Position numbers and translations under genes: made by a program. The notes under the pieces were generated by a model, which saw only the letters and a list, made by a program, of their open reading frames with translations, made no database searches and was not told the origin of the DNA. From NCBI RefSeq assembly GCF_030766725.1, contig NZ_JARQWR010000008.1:183532-247531 (forward strand): 64,000 bases of DNA, written 5' to 3'. This stretch comes from Flavobacterium aerium (lineage in GTDB: Bacteria > Bacteroidota > Bacteroidia > Flavobacteriales > Flavobacteriaceae). Below, in pieces: positions 46,995-57,842 of the stretch (position 1 is its first letter; the number at the start of each line of letters is the position of its first letter).

Positions 46995-49900
46995 ATGGCA
47001 ACAACTTTACCCAAAGTGTTTTTTAAAACGCTCATTTTATTCGTGCTCTTAATTGGAGCCCCCACACTTTGGGGACAAACCGTTACAATTCTAAGTGAAG
47101 ATTTTACAGGTATAGCGGGAAATAATACCAGTACATCTGGTTCTAGCACAGCATGGACTGGAAATGCGAACTTTCCAGAATCATCATTATCTAGTGTTTA
47201 CCAAGCTGGAGATGCCATTAGAGTAGGATCTGGAAGTAGTTTAGGTTCTTTAGAAAGCAAGGCATTAGATCTAAGTGTAAATGGAGGAAATTTTTCTATA
47301 AGCTTTGACGTAAAAGGATGGACAACAGTCGCTGGAGACGTAAAGATTACGGTGACAGGAATTTCAGGAACACAAACAATCACTTATGTAGCAAAAATGA
47401 GTGAAGCTTTTGAGAATAAAACGGTGAACTTTTCTGGAGGAACAGCGAATGCTAAAGTAAAGATAGAATTAAGTAGAAGAGGTTTTATAGATAATGTAAA
47501 AGTTTTTTATGTATCAGCACCAGTTTTAGTACCGACTACAACTTCGATAACACCAACATCTGCAATTGCAGGATCTGCAGGATTTGAACTTACTGTAAAC
47601 GGTTCAAATTTTGTAAGTGGAACTTCAAAAGTACGATGGAATGGAATAGATCGCGCTACAACATTTGTTTCGGCAAGTCAATTAAAAGCTGCAATTTTAG
47701 CTTCAGATATTACAACAGCTGGGACTGCTTTGGTATCTGTATTTAATACAGGAAATCCAACAGCATCAAATGATCAAACATTTACAATCAATCCAAACAT
47801 ATCCCCAACTATAACGGCAACACCACTAGCCGATTTTGGTAATTTATGTATTAATAATATATCCGAAAGTAAATCATTTACGCTGACAGGAACATTTTTA
47901 ACAGCAGGAGATATTACAATCGCACCACTATCAGGATTTAGTTATAGTGAAACAGTAAATGGTACTTATACAGGAACATTGGTATTGAATCAAACTGGAG
48001 GAAGTTATTCCAAAGAAATTTTTGTGAAATTCAATCCAGTAGCAGTTCAATCGTACAATGGAAATATCTCAATTAGTGGAGGAGGAATAAGTTCACCAAT
48101 AATAGTTGCAGCAAAAGGAGCAGGAATTAATACACCAGCAACAATTACGAATGAAAATACTACAGCAATAACAAGTAATTCAGCTACATTCAATGGAGAA
48201 ATTTCAAATATAGGATGCTCAGCTATTACACAATCAGGATTTGAATACAGTCTTATTAATGGATTTGCTAATGGTTCTGGAACTACAGTTTCAGGAACAC
48301 TAACAGGAGCTAATTTTACGGCAAATGCAATTAGTTTGATACCTAATACGACTTATTATTATAAAGCCTATGTAATTAACGGTAATGGAACATTTTATGG
48401 AACACAGAAAAGTTTTATAACATTAAACCTTTCAGCACCAGTTGCTACTGCAGGCACAAATATAACAGCAGCAAGCTTTACAGCAAATTGGAATACTGTG
48501 GCAGGTGCTACAGGATATCGATTAGATGTGAGCGAATCAGCAACCTTTGGAACAAGTTCACCAGGGACAACAATTACAGAAGCATTTAATAACATACCAA
48601 ATACTGCTTCAAACTATGCAACACGTACTTGGTCTGGGGAAGGAAACATTGGATGGACTGCACTAAAAGCGAGAACAGATCAAACTATAACGGGAAAAGC
48701 AATCGCTTTGAAAGATGAATCAGGAGCAAATTTAGTTTCAGATGTAATTTCGGGTGGAGTAACAAATATTAAGTTTGAGGCAAAACGAGCTTTCAGCAGT
48801 AGTGGTGTTTTAACGGTTAAAGTTTTGAGCGGAGCAGGATTTACTACGGTTTTAAATGTTGGTACAATTTCATATGCTGGTACTGCCAGTACATTTGATA
48901 GTGGAGTGATTAATGGAATTACGGGAGATTATAAAATACAAATAGAGAACAATGCAGGAGGAGTTGCCGTTATTGACAACTTGAGTTTTACTTCTGCAGC
49001 AGTACATATTCCTTCCTTTCTTTCGGGATATGATAATCTAGCAGTTACTGGAGCTTCGCATGAAGTGACAGGTTTAACAGGAAGTACTATCTATTATTAC
49101 AGAGTTCGTGCTACAAGTCCAACAAGTACATCTGTAAACTCAAATACTATTCAAGTAACAACAGCTGTAAATGTATTACCGTCCTTGACAGTAAATACTT
49201 TGGCTGATTTTGGAGATATTTGTGTTAATACAATTTCAACAAGCAAATCATTTACCCTAACAGGTGAAAATCTGACAAATGAGAATATTACAATTGCGCC
49301 ATTAGCAGGATTTACTTATAGCGAATCTGTAGATGGAACCTATGTAGAGACATTAGTATTAAATCAAGCAGGAGGAAGTTATACGAAAGAAATTTTTGTA
49401 AAATTCAATCCAATAGCAGTTCAATCCTATATCGGAGATATCTCAATTACTGGTGGTGGAATTACTGCGGCTATAATTGTTTCGGCAAAAGGAGCAGGAA
49501 TAAATACTCCAGCTACAATTACAAATGAAAATAGTACTTCAATAACAAGTAATTCGGCAATATTAAATGGAGAAATATCAGGAATTGGATGTTCAACAAT
49601 AACTCAAGCAGGATTTGAATACAGTTTGATTGATGGCTTTGTAAATGGAGCAGGAACAAATGTTTTGGGAACAATCACAGGATCTAATTTTACGGGAAAT
49701 AGTATTGGATTACTAGCAAATACTATTTATTACTATAAAGCATATGTTACAAATGCTAATGGAACCTATTATGGGGTACAGAAAACATTTAAAACATTAA
49801 ATATTACTGCACCAGTAGCTACAGATGGTACAGAAATAACGGCAACAAGTTTTACAGCCAATTGGAATGCAGTAGCTGAAGCTACAGGATATCGATTAGA

Positions 49901-52900
49901 TGTGAGTGAATTGCCATTGTTTGGAACATCAACAGCAGGAGCAACTACAATTGAAACGTTCACAGCAGTACCTACTGCACTTGGTACAAGTTATAATACA
50001 CGTACATGGACCGGAGATGGTGGAATAGAATGGAGTGCATTCAAGTCAAGAAGCGATCAAGTTATTACAGCAGGGAACAAAGCAATTACTTTGCAAGATG
50101 CAGCTGGAGCCTATTTAATTTCGAACGTTATTTCAGGAGGAATTACACATATAAGTTTCCAAGCGCAACAATTCTTTGCAGGATCAAATGGAATACTAAC
50201 GGTGAAGGTATTAACTGGAGCAGATTTTACAACAGAAACAATTATTGGAACCTTACCGTATACTACAACAATGAGCACGTACGATAGTGGAACAATTACA
50301 GGAATAACAGGAGACTTCAAAATCCGAATTGACAATAATACAGGAGCTAGACCAGGAATTGATAATTTAAGCTTTACAGCAGGAGAATCACTCACTCCAT
50401 CGTTTGTTGCAGGATATGAAAATTTGGCTGTTGCAGGAACTTCACAAGAGGTAACAGGATTAACAGGAAGTACAGCATACTATTATAGAGTACGTGCAAC
50501 AAATGCAACAAGTACTTCAGTAAACTCAAATATTATTCAAGTTACTACTGCAGTTAGTACAGTACCAGCTTTAACGGCAACTGTTCTAGCAGAGTTTGGA
50601 AATGTATGCATTAATACAGTGTCCGAAACAAAAATATTTACATTAACAGGAGAGTTTTTAACTACAGGAGATATTACAATTGCGCCATTAGCAGGGTTTA
50701 CGTATAGTGAAACTGTAGATGGTACCTATGCTGAGACTTTAGTATTAACACAAACAGGAGGAAGTTATACAAAAGAAATTTTTGTAAAATTCAATCCAAC
50801 TTTAGCTCAATTATATACAGGGGATATTTCAATTAGTGGAGCAGGCGTTACTACAGCAATTTTGGTAGTAGCAAAAGGAACTGGAGTAAATATACCAGTA
50901 AGTATAGTAAATGAAAACAGTACAGCAGTAACTCGTAATTCAGTAACATTGAATGGAGAAGTTTCTACAACAGGATGCTCGGTAATTACACAACGAGGGT
51001 TTGAGTATAGTACAACAGATGGATTTGCTAATGGAACAGGAACAACAGTTCAAGGAAATGCAACAGCAAATACATTTACAACAAATGTGACAGGATTATT
51101 AGCAAATACAACCTATTATTACAAAGCATTTGCTACAGATGCAACAGGAACAGTATATGGAGAACAAAAAAGTTTTACCACATTAAATATTGATGCACCT
51201 ATTGCTATTGATGCTACTACAATTACAGATGTAAGTTTCATCGCAAATTGGAATGCAGTTACAGATGCCACAGCTTATAAATTAGATGTGAGTTTACATC
51301 CATTATTTGGAACATCATCGGAAGGAGTTGCAACAGTAGAAACCTTCAATAATATGGGTACAGTTGCAAGTGATTACCAAACACGTGATTGGACAGGAGA
51401 TGGGAATATAAAATGGAAAGCCGAAAAAGCTAGAACAGATCAAACAATAACAGGAAAGGCAATTACATTACAAAATAATGCGACAGCCTATTTAGGATCA
51501 GATGTGATTCCTGGAGGATTGGTTAAATTAAGTTTTGATGCAAAAGGAGCATTTAGTGACTCAGGTGTTTTAACAGTAAAGGTTCTAAGCGGATTAAATT
51601 TTGCAACAGTAACTACATTAGGAACAATATCCTATACAACAACAACCAGTTCATATAATAATGCTTCCGTTTCAGGAATAACAGGAGATTATAAAATACG
51701 TATTGAAAACAATGGAGGAGGAAGAGTATCGATTGATAATTTAAGCTTCACAGCAGGATCAACAATCACTCCATCATATGTTGCAGGATATGAAAATTTA
51801 GCGGTAACAGGAACTTCACAAGAAGTAACAGGATTAACGGGAAGCACAACATACTATTACAGAGTTCGTGCTACTAATGCCACAAGTACATCTGCAAATT
51901 CAAATGTGATTCAGGTCACTACTGCAGTTAGCACAATACCAACATTAACAGCTACAACATTAGCAGAGTTTGGAAATGTGTGTATTAATACAGCATCAGA
52001 AACAAAAATATTTACGTTAACAGGAGAGTTTTTAACAGTAGGAGATATTACAATTGCACCATTAGCAGGGTTTACGTATAGTGAAACTGTAGATGGAACC
52101 TATACTGAAACTTTAGTACTAACACAAACAGGAGGAAGTTATACAAAAGAAATTTTTGTAAAATTCAACCCGACACTAGTACAAGCCTATACAGGAGATA
52201 TTTCGATTAGTGGAGCAGGAGTTACTACAGCAATTTTAGTTGCAGCAAAAGGAACTGGCGTAAATACTCCGGCTACTGTTGTGAACGAAAACAGTACAGC
52301 AATAACAAGCAATTCAGCGACATTAAATGCTGAAGTTTCAAATATTGGATGTTCAGCGATTACACAATCAGGATTCGAATACAGTACTACAGATGGTTTT
52401 GTAAACGGAACAGGAACAAATAGTATTGGAACACTAACGGCATCAAACCTTACAGGAAATGCGACAACATTACTAGCTAATACAACCTATTACTATAAAG
52501 GATACGTAATTAATGCAAGTGGAACATTCTATGGAGAACAAAAAAGTTTTACGACATTAAACATTACTGCACCTGTAGCTACAGATGGTACAGGAATAAC
52601 ATCAACAAGTTTTACAGCCCATTGGAATGCTGTGACAGAAGCTACAGGATATCAATTAGATGTTAGTGAGTCAGCAACATTTGGAATAACGACTGCAGGA
52701 GTAACTACAGTTGAAACATTTACAGCAGTACCAACTACATTAGGAACAAGTTATAATACACGTACATGGACAGGAGATGGTGGAATAGGATGGAGCGCCT
52801 TTAAATCTAGAAGTGACCAAGTTATTACAGCAGGAAATCCAGCGATTACTCTACAAAATGCAACGGGAGCTTATCTTGTGTCAGATGTTGTATCTGGTGG

Positions 52901-55900
52901 ACTATCACATATAAATTTCCAAGTACAACAATTTTTTGCAGGAACAAATGGAATACTAACAGTGAAAGTATTAAGTGGAGCTAGTTTTACAACCGAAACA
53001 ATTATTGGAACCGTTCCTTATACAACTACATTAAGTACGTATGATAGTGGTGCAATTACAGGAATCACGGGGAGTTATAAAATTAAAATTGAGAATAATA
53101 CTGGTGCGAGACCAGCAATTGATAATTTAAGCTTTACAACAACAGCATCAATAATCCCATCGTATGTTACTGGATATGAAAGTTTAGCGGTAACAGGAAC
53201 ATCACAAGAAGTAACAGGATTAACAGGAAACACAACCTATTACTATAGAGTTCGTGCCACCAATGCTACAAGTACTTCTGCAAATTCAAATGTAATTCAA
53301 GTTACGACAGCACCAAGTACGGTCCCAGCATTTACAGCTACTGCCCTAACAGGATTTGGAGATGTTTGTATCAACACAATATCAGAAGCTAAATCGTTTA
53401 CCGTAACAGGAGAATTTTTAATAGCAGGAGACATTACAATAGCACCATTAGCAGGATATACTTACAGTGAAACAGCTACAGGAATCTATGCTCCAGCATT
53501 AGTGTTGACACAAGCAGGAGGAAGTTATACGAAAGAAGTTTTTGTAAAATTCAACCCAACATTAGCACAAGCCTATACAGGAGATATTTCAATTAGTGGA
53601 GCAGGAGTAACAACTCCTATTACAGTATCAACAACAGGAACAGGTGTAAATACACCAGCAACCGTTGTAAATGAAAATGCTGTGGCAATAACAAATAATT
53701 CAGCGACATTAAATGCTGAGGTTTCAAATATTGGATGTTCAGCAATTACACAATCAGGATTTGAATACAGTACTATAGATGGTTTTGTAAATGGAACTGG
53801 AACAAATGTTTTGGGAACATTAACAGGATCAAATTTCACTGGAAATGCTACAACATTACTAGCCAATACAACCTATTACTATAAAGGATATGTAATTAAT
53901 GGAAGTGGAACATTCTATGGAGAACAAAAAACGTTCACAACATTAAATATTGATACACCAATTGCTACTGCAGCAACAAGTATTGATGGAATAAGTTTCG
54001 TAGCAAATTGGAATGCAGTAGTTGGGGCAACAGGATACAGATTAGATGTAAGTCAATCACCATTGTTTGGAACAACAACTACGGGAACAACAACTGTTGA
54101 AACCTTTAGTGCAGTACCAACTACAGCACCTACAAGTTACAATACACGTACATGGACAGGAGATGGAGGCATAGGATGGAGCGCTTTTAAATCTAGAGCC
54201 GACCAAGTTATTACAGCAGCAAATCCAGCAATTACATTGCAAAACGCAGCAGGAGCCTATCTAGTTTCCGATGTTGTTTCAGGAGGATTATCACACATTA
54301 GTTTCCAAGTTCAACAATTCTTCTCAGGAACAAATGGTATACTGACAGTGAAAGCATTAACGGGAGCAGATTTTACTACCGAAACAATTATTGGGACAGT
54401 TCCATATACTACTACAATGAGTACGTATGATAGTGAAGCAATTGTAGGAATCACAGGAGATTTCAAAATCCGAATCGATAACAATACAGGAGCAAGACCA
54501 GCGATTGATAATTTAAGTTTTACAACAATATCATCGTTAATTCCATCGTACGTTACAGGATATGAGAACTTGGCTGTAGCAAGTACATCACAAGTAGTAA
54601 CTGGACTGACAGAAAATACAACATACTACTATAGAGTTCGTGCAGAAAATGGAACATTCACAACAGGAAATTCAAATACGATTGAAGTAACAACAGCAAT
54701 TGTAACTCCTACATGGAATGGAACAGCATGGTCTAACGTAGTAGGACCAGATGCGACACTAGATGCAATTATTGCAGGAGATTATAATACAACTACAGGA
54801 ACAATTGTAGCACAAAATTTAACAATTAATTCTGGAGTGTTAACCATTGCAAGTGGTACATCAATAACATTACAACAAGGAATCCATGTCAATGGAGGAT
54901 CAGTAATGGTAGAGAACAACGGAAGTTTATTACAAGTAGAAGGAGCTGTAAATACTGGAAATATTACGATTAAGAGAAATAGTAGTCCAATGATACATTC
55001 AGATTACACAACTTGGTCATCACCAGTAACAGGTCAGAATTTATTAACCTTCTCACCACTAACTTTACCAACGAATTTCTTAGTCTTTAATCCAGTTTTA
55101 GGAACAAATGGAGAATACCAACCAACGCCTACTACAAATGATTTTGTAATAGGAAAAGGATATTCAATATTCACACCAGACAACTGGTCGTCTACAGCAG
55201 CAGCTTCATACTTAAGTTCATTTACAGGTATTCCTAACAATGGAACAAAAGCGATAGAATTAGTACATGGAGGAGAGGAAGGAAAAGGATTTAATTTAAT
55301 TGGAAATCCATATCCATCACCAATTAGTGCTCAGGATTTTATTACTGCCAATACAGCAACAACAGATGGAACACTATATTTCTGGACACATGACAATCCT
55401 ACAACAGTAGCAGCGAGCAACTATGCAACCTATACAACAGCAGGAGGAACAAAAACAAGTTCAGACGGTGAAATTCCAAATGGAATTATTCAAACAGGAC
55501 AAGGATTCTTTGTAAATAGTATGGCAAATAATACCACAGCAGTATTTGAAAATACGATGCGTCTTGCGAATACTGAAAACCAATTTTTCAGAACAGAAAA
55601 CAGTCTGTTACAAACAGATGATGTAGTAGAAAGAAACCGAATTTGGTTGAATCTTAGCAATACCGATGGAGCATTCAGTCAAGTGTTAGTATCCTATATG
55701 ACAGGAGCAACACAAGGTGTAGACAATGGAATTGATGGAAAAACTTTTGGAAGTGTAGGAAGTACATTATACACAATTCTAGACAATGCTGCCTATACTA
55801 TCCAAGGACGATCATTACCATTTGTAGATTCAGATATCGTACCATTAGGATTTAAAGCAGCAACGGCAGGAAACTATACTATTACATTAGATAGTTTTGA

Positions 55901-56300
55901 TGGATTGTTTACAGGAGGTCAAACGATTTATATCAATGACAAATTGACAAATGTAGTACACAATATCAAATCCGGACCTTATACATTTACATCGGCGCAA
56001 GGAACATTTGAAAACCGTTTTGAAATACTATACGATGAAACATTAGGAATTGAAGAACCATCGACAGTAAAAAATCAGATTATTATTTACAAGCAAAACG
56101 ACTTCTTGAATATCCATTCAGGAACAGCAATAATGGCCAATGTAAAAATATATGATACTAAAGGAAGTTTGATTTATCAAAAAGAAAACATCAATGCCAA
56201 CACTGTCGTTATAGATCAATTAAGAACAGAACGTCAAGTAATCATTGTTAAAATCACAACGAGAGAACAAATCGTAGTGACGAGAAAAGCAGTGTATTAA
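46995..56300 (+). CDS. Giant secreted protein with five Fn3-containing units and type A T9SS sorting domain
   Basis: The 3101-residue protein has a signal peptide ending TLWGQ near residue 28, a jelly-roll-like domain (about 30-175), an IPT/TIG-like domain (about 180-265) and five tandem units of about 460 residues (about 269-2570). Each unit holds a beta-sandwich with FGNxCIN, a second domain with [16 protein letters not shown], and an Fn3 domain (SFTANWNAV then YYYRVRATN) into which a domain of about 130 residues ending IDNLSFT is inserted. A C-terminal region of beta-helix character (about 2575-3010) follows, and the last 75 or so residues are a type A T9SS sorting domain ([12 protein letters not shown]). 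It is a separate transcription unit after the adhesin operon. The ligand is unknown; cell-surface adhesion or matrix is the likely role. Confidence 0.87.
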   Translation: MATTLPKVFFKTLILFVLLIGAPTLWGQTVTILSEDFTGIAGNNTSTSGSSTAWTGNANFPESSLSSVYQAGDAIRVGSGSSLGSLESKALDLSVNGGNFSISFDVKGWTTVAGDVKITVTGISGTQTITYVAKMSEAFENKTVNFSGGTANAKVKIELSRRGFIDNVKVFYVSAPVLVPTTTSITPTSAIAGSAGFELTVNGSNFVSGTSKVRWNGIDRATTFVSASQLKAAILASDITTAGTALVSVFNTGNPTASNDQTFTINPNISPTITATPLADFGNLCINNISESKSFTLTGTFLTAGDITIAPLSGFSYSETVNGTYTGTLVLNQTGGSYSKEIFVKFNPVAVQSYNGNISISGGGISSPIIVAAKGAGINTPATITNENTTAITSNSATFNGEISNIGCSAITQSGFEYSLINGFANGSGTTVSGTLTGANFTANAISLIPNTTYYYKAYVINGNGTFYGTQKSFITLNLSAPVATAGTNITAASFTANWNTVAGATGYRLDVSESATFGTSSPGTTITEAFNNIPNTASNYATRTWSGEGNIGWTALKARTDQTITGKAIALKDESGANLVSDVISGGVTNIKFEAKRAFSSSGVLTVKVLSGAGFTTVLNVGTISYAGTASTFDSGVINGITGDYKIQIENNAGGVAVIDNLSFTSAAVHIPSFLSGYDNLAVTGASHEVTGLTGSTIYYYRVRATSPTSTSVNSNTIQVTTAVNVLPSLTVNTLADFGDICVNTISTSKSFTLTGENLTNENITIAPLAGFTYSESVDGTYVETLVLNQAGGSYTKEIFVKFNPIAVQSYIGDISITGGGITAAIIVSAKGAGINTPATITNENSTSITSNSAILNGEISGIGCSTITQAGFEYSLIDGFVNGAGTNVLGTITGSNFTGNSIGLLANTIYYYKAYVTNANGTYYGVQKTFKTLNITAPVATDGTEITATSFTANWNAVAEATGYRLDVSELPLFGTSTAGATTIETFTAVPTALGTSYNTRTWTGDGGIEWSAFKSRSDQVITAGNKAITLQDAAGAYLISNVISGGITHISFQAQQFFAGSNGILTVKVLTGADFTTETIIGTLPYTTTMSTYDSGTITGITGDFKIRIDNNTGARPGIDNLSFTAGESLTPSFVAGYENLAVAGTSQEVTGLTGSTAYYYRVRATNATSTSVNSNIIQVTTAVSTVPALTATVLAEFGNVCINTVSETKIFTLTGEFLTTGDITIAPLAGFTYSETVDGTYAETLVLTQTGGSYTKEIFVKFNPTLAQLYTGDISISGAGVTTAILVVAKGTGVNIPVSIVNENSTAVTRNSVTLNGEVSTTGCSVITQRGFEYSTTDGFANGTGTTVQGNATANTFTTNVTGLLANTTYYYKAFATDATGTVYGEQKSFTTLNIDAPIAIDATTITDVSFIANWNAVTDATAYKLDVSLHPLFGTSSEGVATVETFNNMGTVASDYQTRDWTGDGNIKWKAEKARTDQTITGKAITLQNNATAYLGSDVIPGGLVKLSFDAKGAFSDSGVLTVKVLSGLNFATVTTLGTISYTTTTSSYNNASVSGITGDYKIRIENNGGGRVSIDNLSFTAGSTITPSYVAGYENLAVTGTSQEVTGLTGSTTYYYRVRATNATSTSANSNVIQVTTAVSTIPTLTATTLAEFGNVCINTASETKIFTLTGEFLTVGDITIAPLAGFTYSETVDGTYTETLVLTQTGGSYTKEIFVKFNPTLVQAYTGDISISGAGVTTAILVAAKGTGVNTPATVVNENSTAITSNSATLNAEVSNIGCSAITQSGFEYSTTDGFVNGTGTNSIGTLTASNLTGNATTLLANTTYYYKGYVINASGTFYGEQKSFTTLNITAPVATDGTGITSTSFTAHWNAVTEATGYQLDVSESATFGITTAGVTTVETFTAVPTTLGTSYNTRTWTGDGGIGWSAFKSRSDQVITAGNPAITLQNATGAYLVSDVVSGGLSHINFQVQQFFAGTNGILTVKVLSGASFTTETIIGTVPYTTTLSTYDSGAITGITGSYKIKIENNTGARPAIDNLSFTTTASIIPSYVTGYESLAVTGTSQEVTGLTGNTTYYYRVRATNATSTSANSNVIQVTTAPSTVPAFTATALTGFGDVCINTISEAKSFTVTGEFLIAGDITIAPLAGYTYSETATGIYAPALVLTQAGGSYTKEVFVKFNPTLAQAYTGDISISGAGVTTPITVSTTGTGVNTPATVVNENAVAITNNSATLNAEVSNIGCSAITQSGFEYSTIDGFVNGTGTNVLGTLTGSNFTGNATTLLANTTYYYKGYVINGSGTFYGEQKTFTTLNIDTPIATAATSIDGISFVANWNAVVGATGYRLDVSQSPLFGTTTTGTTTVETFSAVPTTAPTSYNTRTWTGDGGIGWSAFKSRADQVITAANPAITLQNAAGAYLVSDVVSGGLSHISFQVQQFFSGTNGILTVKALTGADFTTETIIGTVPYTTTMSTYDSEAIVGITGDFKIRIDNNTGARPAIDNLSFTTISSLIPSYVTGYENLAVASTSQVVTGLTENTTYYYRVRAENGTFTTGNSNTIEVTTAIVTPTWNGTAWSNVVGPDATLDAIIAGDYNTTTGTIVAQNLTINSGVLTIASGTSITLQQGIHVNGGSVMVENNGSLLQVEGAVNTGNITIKRNSSPMIHSDYTTWSSPVTGQNLLTFSPLTLPTNFLVFNPVLGTNGEYQPTPTTNDFVIGKGYSIFTPDNWSSTAAASYLSSFTGIPNNGTKAIELVHGGEEGKGFNLIGNPYPSPISAQDFITANTATTDGTLYFWTHDNPTTVAASNYATYTTAGGTKTSSDGEIPNGIIQTGQGFFVNSMANNTTAVFENTMRLANTENQFFRTENSLLQTDDVVERNRIWLNLSNTDGAFSQVLVSYMTGATQGVDNGIDGKTFGSVGSTLYTILDNAAYTIQGRSLPFVDSDIVPLGFKAATAGNYTITLDSFDGLFTGGQTIYINDKLTNVVHNIKSGPYTFTSAQGTFENRFEILYDETLGIEEPSTVKNQIIIYKQNDFLNIHSGTAIMANVKIYDTKGSLIYQKENINANTVVIDQLRTERQVIIVKITTREQIVVTRKAVY
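47800..54705 (+). repeat. Five tandem units of about 1380 bases
   Basis: The FGNxCIN motif recurs near 47836, 49206, 50593, 51967 and 53353. Units 2, 4 and 5 share the insert variant RTWTGDGGI, and units 1 and 3 share the TITGKAI variant, so the copies fall into two sub-types. Confidence 0.9.
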
Positions 56301-56335
56301 TAAGTGAATAATTTTTAGAAAGATTATTCTTTCCA

Positions 56336-56372
56336 AAACAGAAAAAGTGCCCAAGGGCGCTTTTTCTGTTTA
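56336..56372. terminator. Bidirectional terminator between giant adhesin and lipoprotein genes
   Basis: A 17-bp stem with a two-base loop (AAACAGAAAAAGTGCCC against GGGCGCTTTTTCTGTTT, one G-T pair) lies between convergent genes and is T-rich on either strand. Confidence 0.85.
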
Positions 56373-56391
56373 TTAAAATTATACGATCTAT

Positions 56392-56850
56392 CTAATTAAT
56401 ATTTTCTGGAATATACATTATACTAGTTTTACATATTTGCGTACACCCTCCAGCATCAGAACATGCTGCAATTGCATTTTGAACACAAGTAGTATCCTTT
56501 TTATCACATTGAACAGCAGGACCACCATTAGAACAAGTAATGATATAATGAGAGCGATGTAATGTATTATTTTTGCCATCCTTAAATGGGGTAGAATCAT
56601 TAATATACTTTACATTTTCCATAACCTTCAAGTTGGTCATAACAAATTTTCCATCTTCAATATGAACATCAAAGGTTACAAGTTTTTTCTTCGTTTCGGC
56701 TAATTTTGATACTTCTGCCAGAATAGCTCTCATCGAATTTTGGTCTGTCTTCACTGCATTATCCCCATTGTTAGAATCACAAGAAATGACGATAATACTC
56801 AAAAGAGAGATTAACGCAATAGAGAACGCGATTAATTTAATTTTTTTCAT
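56392..56850 (-). CDS. Cysteine-rich hypothetical lipoprotein
   Basis: The 152-residue protein has a lipoprotein signal peptide with lipobox VISC and acylated C24, followed by an acidic DSNNGD tail. The C-terminal third holds six cysteines in a span of about 37 residues (ITC, VQC, TTC, AAC, GGC, QIC), suggesting disulfides or metal binding. No family is recognised. It stands alone, convergent with the giant adhesin. Small cysteine-rich lipoproteins of this sort are common and unexplained in Flavobacteriaceae. Confidence 0.75.
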   Translation of the reverse strand: MKKIKLIAFSIALISLLSIIVISCDSNNGDNAVKTDQNSMRAILAEVSKLAETKKKLVTFDVHIEDGKFVMTNLKVMENVKYINDSTPFKDGKNNTLHRSHYIITCSNGGPAVQCDKKDTTCVQNAIAACSDAGGCTQICKTSIMYIPENIN

Positions 56851-56947
56851 GGTACTAACTTTTAAAATTCATTATTCCAAGTAATGTAGGAAATTGTTTT
56901 ATTTTTCCAAAACCTATGAAGTCTTTATTTGGTTTGTAATCAGTGAT

Positions 56948-56969
56948 TTACGGCTTTGCCGTAATTTTT
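56948..56969 (+). other. Orphan terminator-like hairpin
   Basis: TTACGGC-TTT-GCCGTAA followed by TTTTT points rightward, but no plus-strand gene lies between it and the convergent terminator at 56336. The rest of 56851-57044 is AT-rich with nothing recognisable. It may belong to an unseen RNA or mark the edge of inserted DNA. Confidence 0.5.
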
Positions 56970-57044
56970 ATTGACCTAGAATAAGCCAATGCTTTTGTCA
57001 TGAATAGTTTTTTATGTTTCAAGATTACAAACCACAATAGCAAT

Positions 57045-57074
57045 TTGATTACCAATGTAAGTTTGGTATATTTG
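57045..57074 (+). promoter_or_regulatory. Consensus promoter of the small atypical gene
   Basis: TTG at 57045-57047, exactly 19 bases, then TATATTTG at 57067-57074: a full match to TTG-N19-TAnnTTTG and the best promoter in the window. Transcription should start near 57081. Confidence 0.75.
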
Positions 57075-57095
57075 ACCTTCCTGAATACAAGTAAT

Positions 57096-57224
57096 ATGAA
57101 AACTATTAAATTTTACTATATCGTGAAAGAAATAGTTATTGTTTCAATTTGTAACTTTTTAGGAGGATTATTATGCATTCAAAAAAACAAACACACCAAG
57201 AGAAGGATACTTCGATTGATGTAA
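57096..57224 (+). CDS. Possible 42-residue leader peptide overlapping the next gene
   Basis: The first ATG after the promoter opens a 42-codon frame (hydrophobic middle, basic end KNKHTKRRILRLM) that runs through the SD and start of the gene at 57173 in another frame. It could be a leader peptide controlling that gene or a chance frame. The longer version starting at 57000 lies partly upstream of the promoter and is not supported. Confidence 0.3.
   Translation: MKTIKFYYIVKEIVIVSICNFLGGLLCIQKNKHTKRRILRLM
57161..57166 (+). promoter_or_regulatory. Strong Shine-Dalgarno sequence (AGGAGG)
   Basis: AGGAGG lies six bases before the ATG at 57173. Apart from rpsU it is the only strong SD noticed in the window, and it decides the start of this gene. 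Confidence 0.75.
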
Positions 57225-57568
57225 CGACGTTGAAAAACATTTCAAAATTTACAAGCACTTACCAGACCAATAGCAAAACCCAATCGGTTGTAATTCCGTT
57301 CGACAATCATTCGGAAATCCTAACCACCCTACGCGGACTAATCAACGTCAGTAAAAACAATTTACAACTAGACATTCCATTGGACAATGCCACCCTGCAG
57401 GATCGAATGATAGATGTAATCAATGTCTTGCAATTGGCCGAAAAACTATTGCCCGAAACCGAAATGGAATTTCTCGATCGCCTCATGGGACGTTACTATG
57501 ATAGGAGCAAAAAAGCCCATTTTGTATCCATAAAAAAAATAAAGAGAAAAAGACGACAAGTCAAATAA
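57173..57568 (+). CDS. Hypothetical protein of atypical composition
   Basis: The 131-residue protein has no signal peptide or membrane segment. A lysine-rich start leads to a mainly helical middle (about 45-105, with LRGLINVSKNNLQLDIPL and MIDVINVLQLAEKLLPE) and a strongly basic C-terminus (SIKKIKRKRRQVK) that could bind nucleic acid. No family is recognised. It uses C-ending codons and has visibly higher GC than its neighbours, has its own consensus promoter and a strong SD, and is followed by a structured non-coding element. Together these suggest acquired DNA. A stop codon at 57152 in frame excludes a longer start. Confidence 0.65.
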   Translation: MHSKKQTHQEKDTSIDVTTLKNISKFTSTYQTNSKTQSVVIPFDNHSEILTTLRGLINVSKNNLQLDIPLDNATLQDRMIDVINVLQLAEKLLPETEMEFLDRLMGRYYDRSKKAHFVSIKKIKRKRRQVK

Positions 57569-57610
57569 TACCCAAAAATCTCAATCATTACGATGAGGTT
57601 TTTTTATACT

Positions 57611-57780
57611 TGGGCGTGACCCTTCGGGTCGGGCTTTCCGTTGCAAGTCCGCAGTTCACTCCGTTACCTTTGCGGGCTTTACACTACAATCCCTCACGCA
57701 AAACCCTAGCCCCGACAGCGCCGATATCCTCGTAACAACGTGGAGAGATAAAGGCAAAGGCGGGAAATAGCTCCCATAAA
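57611..57780 (+). ncRNA. GC-rich structured non-coding element
   Basis: The first 90 bases form a three-way arrangement: outer stem GCGTGA (57614-57619) with TCACGC (57694-57699), a small hairpin ACCC-TTC-GGGT, and a 9-bp hairpin AAGTCCGCA (57645-57653) with TGCGGGCTT (57671-57679). A second part from about 57705 begins AGCCCCGAC and ends CGGGAAATAGCTCCC. No open frame fits. It resembles intergenic elements I recall from other Flavobacteriaceae genomes, but I cannot name it with certainty. The strand is chosen by context only. Confidence 0.5.
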
Positions 57781-57817
57781 AAAACCTGCTCTTCCAATAT
57801 CAGGACAGAGCAGGTTT
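57775..57817 (-). terminator. Terminator of prfC
   Basis: AAACCTGCTC (57782-57791) pairs with GAGCAGGTTT (57808-57817). On the minus strand the stem is followed by a run of T, 26 bases after the prfC stop codon. Confidence 0.85.
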
Positions 57818-57842
57818 CAATATGATTTAATGACAATAAGGA

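Noticed and set aside
50006..50287. Plus-strand 93-codon frame inside the 3101-residue adhesin
   Set aside because: Out of frame with the repeat protein, no homology, and explained by low stop density in repetitive coding DNA.
57000..57095. 74-codon frame from 57000
   Set aside because: Its first part lies upstream of the consensus promoter at 57045-57074; only the inner ATG at 57096 could be used.
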